From contig CAIXCO010000031.1 of NCBI GenBank assembly GCA_903917955.1, forward strand, positions 1 to 5,222: 5,222 nt of DNA. Reading direction: 5' to 3'. A program made the position numbers and the translations under genes. The notes beneath the pieces are model-generated. The model did not search any database, was not told the DNA's origin, and saw only the letters and a list, made by a program, of their open reading frames with translations. Origin of the DNA: an uncultured Chlorobiaceae bacterium (GTDB lineage Bacteria; Bacteroidota; Chlorobiia; Chlorobiales; Chlorobiaceae). This document shows, piece after piece, positions 4,713 to 5,222 of this stretch. Within the stretch, counting starts at the first letter, position 1; the number at the start of each line of letters is the position of its first letter.

Positions 4713-5222
4713 TTAAATTTTAATCCAGCGTTGAAGCTTGTCGGATTGTCGGGCGGCCTGCATCACCTTCTGAATCATAAGACCATCAGCAAAGCCTGCG
4801 GCATCATCCAGCCTCTTCTCCTGATTCTTGAGCGCCTTGACAATGCGGTGAGCAAGAAAGGCAAAACCGACGGCAAAAATACCGTGCACGGCGAGGGATG
4901 ACTGGCGGATTTTTTCCTGCACAACGAGCTCATCCCACGAGAGCATGGGTTCTACGAGCTTCCATCGGGGAGCATCGATAAGGCTGCGCCCCACTTGTGC
5001 TTCGTCATTTGTCGCCTCCCATAACCGTCCGGCCCCGTCGAGCCTGATGGTTTTGAGGCTGCCAACCACTTCAAAGGCGAACCAGGTGTAGGCGCCAACG
5101 GTGGTGACGTGCATGATTGAAGAGCTTCCGAGGGCGACTGATGAGGGGCCGAACTTCATCATCATGGCGAAATGGTCATCCGAGGTGACACGGCATGGCT
5201 TACCGGATTTGTCGGGGCGAGA
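4713..5222 (-). CDS. Unrecognised protein upstream of sugE (5' end beyond the window)
   Basis: The frame is open from the right edge to the TAA at 4713-4715, giving 169 visible residues. A run of three Met codons at 5157-5165 could serve as a start, but the frame continues upstream without a stop (reading SRPDKSGKPCRVTSDDHFA before the Mets) and no Shine-Dalgarno sequence precedes 5165, so the real start is probably outside. I do not recognise the family. The visible part has a Gly/Ser-rich stretch (GPSSVALGSSS), a mixed region with several Trp, one hydrophobic segment LAVHGIFAVGFAFLAHRIV (visible residues 110-128) that could be a membrane or buried helix, then a charged helical tail ending QRWIKI. 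It lies 10 bp upstream of sugE on the same strand, so co-transcription is likely. Whether its job relates to guanidinium or cation export cannot be told. Confidence 0.7.
   Translation of the reverse strand, partial: SRPDKSGKPCRVTSDDHFAMMMKFGPSSVALGSSSIMHVTTVGAYTWFAFEVVGSLKTIRLDGAGRLWEATNDEAQVGRSLIDAPRWKLVEPMLSWDELVVQEKIRQSSLAVHGIFAVGFAFLAHRIVKALKNQEKRLDDAAGFADGLMIQKVMQAARQSDKLQRWIKI

Noticed and set aside
4527..4901. Plus-strand open frame of 124 codons
   Set aside because: It is antisense to sugE and the end of the upstream gene; the sugE frame is clearly the coding one.

Overview
The window looks like bacterial chromosome of moderate G+C with short intergenic gaps. The protein families (an AAA_14/DUF4143 ATPase, a PF09820 AAA-ATPase-like/PDDEXK_9 protein, a DUF4136 lipoprotein and a Gdx/SugE-type exporter) are a mix often seen in green sulfur bacteria (Chlorobium relatives) and the Bacteroidetes. 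I infer a Chlorobi-like host, but no marker gene in the window proves it.

Left part (1-2737): two genes diverge from a 238-bp AT-rich gap. Gene A, on the minus strand and cut by the left edge, is a P-loop ATPase of the AAA_14/DUF4143 type with the start of a nuclease-fold C-terminus. Gene B, on the plus strand and complete, is another P-loop ATPase joined to a PD-(D/E)XK nuclease domain. The gap holds a long inverted repeat (1043-1082) and a shorter one (1111-1128).

Middle (about 2790-3322): a decayed second copy of the same divergent unit. It keeps a fragment of A (start codon and Walker A intact, then a frame-breaking 118-bp deletion), 41 bp of the A leader, about 20 bp of the gap, and about 60 bp of the 3' part of B. 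The blocks are in the same order and orientation as the intact unit, which points to an ancestral tandem duplication followed by internal deletions. Hand-counted identity of the A part is about 92%.

Right part (3316-5222): ordinary-looking genes. A candidate promoter and a strong Shine-Dalgarno sequence precede a DUF4136 outer-membrane-type lipoprotein. Its stop codon overlaps (ATGA) the start of a small helical protein of unknown function. Facing these, on the minus strand, are a SugE/Gdx small multidrug resistance exporter and, 10 bp upstream of it, an unrecognised gene cut by the right edge. The last two are probably one transcript.

The main point of interest is the duplicated and eroding pair of ATPase-nuclease genes. 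I see no CRISPR array, tRNA, rRNA, transposase or integrase.
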